Below, one piece after another: positions 6,299 through 6,617 of a stretch of 6,617 nucleotides of DNA. Source of the DNA: Desulfobulbaceae bacterium (lineage in GTDB: Bacteria; Desulfobacterota; Desulfobulbia; Desulfobulbales; DAOVSZ01); the NCBI GenBank assembly GCA_030627725.1, contig DAOVSZ010000155.1, positions 1-6,617 of the forward strand. The letters run 5' to 3'. Position 1 is the stretch's first letter. Every line of letters begins with the position of its first letter. The position numbers and the translations under genes are program-made. The notes below the pieces were generated by a model, which did no database searches, was not told the DNA's origin, and saw nothing but the letters and a program-made list of their open reading frames with translations.

Positions 6299-6409
6299 CA
6301 AGTGACATTAGTGACAAGTGACATTAGTGACAAGTGGCAAGTAACAAGTGATAAGTGGCAAGTGACAAGTGACAAGTGACAAGTGACAAGTGACAAGTGA
6401 CAAGTGACA
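6294..6409. repeat. 16-unit heptamer tandem repeat AGTGACA
   Basis: Sixteen copies of the 7-base unit AGTGACA run almost without a break from 6294. The last seven copies (6361-6409) are identical. Variants AGTGGCA (6333, 6354), AGTAACA (6340) and AGTGATA (6347) lie in the middle. TT is inserted after the second and fourth copies (6308-6309, 6324-6325), so the first 32 bases are two exact copies of the 16-mer AGTGACAAGTGACATT. The chemoreceptor's TGA stop (6296-6298) is part of the first unit. A non-multiple-of-three period with TGA in each unit puts a stop in all three plus-strand frames, while the minus strand stays open as a Ser-Leu-Val-Thr-Cys-His-Leu repeat. It resembles the short tandemly repeated heptamers known from cyanobacteria and other bacteria. 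Confidence 0.95.
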
Positions 6410-6617
6410 AAAGTTAACTAAAACATAAAGAGTACGTCAACCCGAAAAACCTCTAAAGACAACGACCACAAACAAGAAATCTTCAGGAACAAGAAGATAA
6501 CCCCGCCAGTCTCTATCTCTATGGTCTCTGCTCACACTGCAAGAGATTTGTTTTTACAAAAAGCGAAATGGAACCGAAAATAAGACTGAAACGACTTCTG
6601 AACTTCCTGCAGCGAGA
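6410..6617. other. stretch without a confident gene; possible start of a CxxC protein at the right edge
   Basis: After the heptamer array no gene, hairpin terminator or RNA gene can be supported; only the 8-base palindrome AGTTAACT (6412-6419) was noticed. On the plus strand one frame is open from 6457 to the window edge and reads in part SLYLYGLCSHCKRFVFTKSEMEP, with a CxxC pair reminiscent of a small zinc ribbon. It has no ATG, GTG or TTG before that motif, the only ATG coming just after it, so either the true start is unusual, the reading is coincidental, or a frameshift separates it from a start. Confidence 0.3.

Noticed and set aside
6190..6396. Minus-strand open frame encoding a repeated SLVTCHL heptapeptide.
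   Set aside because: It is a by-product of the AGTGACA heptamer array, whose reverse strand lacks stops in every frame, and it then runs antisense into the chemoreceptor gene. There is no Shine-Dalgarno support or known domain.
6294..6409. Heptamer array as a CRISPR array or as a phase-variation switch of the chemoreceptor.
   Set aside because: There are no spacers, so it is not CRISPR. The stop codon is in the first unit, so changes in copy number downstream would not alter the protein frame.

Overview
The window looks like chromosomal DNA from a Gram-negative, motile bacterium of moderate GC content. The best guess, from overall protein style only (RlmE N-terminus, HAMP-less chemoreceptor, orphan kinase, SO_0444-type metal exporter), is a deltaproteobacterium in the broad sense (Desulfobacterota). 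No rRNA, tRNA, CRISPR array, transposase or phage gene was seen.

Left part, minus strand (about 178-2667). Three genes read leftwards: an orphan soluble histidine kinase (1870-2667), rsmI (931-1818) and rlmE (178-786). RsmI 2'-O-methylates C1402 of 16S rRNA. RlmE 2'-O-methylates U2552 of 23S rRNA. The kinase and rsmI are 51 bases apart. The rsmI-rlmE gap holds a 17-base tandem repeat and an inverted copy of part of it. Just beyond the rlmE stop codon is a roughly 148-base segment (31-178) bounded by 15-base terminal inverted repeats, which looks like a small non-autonomous element or a folded unit.

Middle, plus strand (about 2820-4418). This is a metal-resistance operon: an ArsR/SmtB/CadC-type repressor (start re-assigned to 2885) followed four bases later by an SO_0444-family Cu/Zn efflux permease (start re-assigned to 3249). 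The promoter region carries a 42-base near-perfect palindrome (2836-2877) that covers the likely -10 box and touches the Shine-Dalgarno sequence, as expected of an autoregulated metal switch. The repressor has both the alpha3N thiolate site and the alpha5 D-H/H-E zinc site. The permease has a Cys/His-rich loop and tail.

Right part (about 4460-6617). A methyl-accepting chemotaxis protein is expressed from a good sigma70-like extended -10 promoter. It has two membrane segments, a periplasmic sensor of about 250 residues, no full HAMP domain and a canonical signalling tip. Its stop codon lies in the first unit of a 16-copy AGTGACA heptamer array (6294-6409). The last 208 bases have no confident gene, but an open frame with a CxxC motif runs off the right edge.

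The most notable items are the operator and start-site arrangement of the metal operon, the two short-period tandem arrays placed directly after stop codons, and the inverted-repeat-bounded segment touching the rlmE stop codon. I did not find a clearly new multi-gene system.
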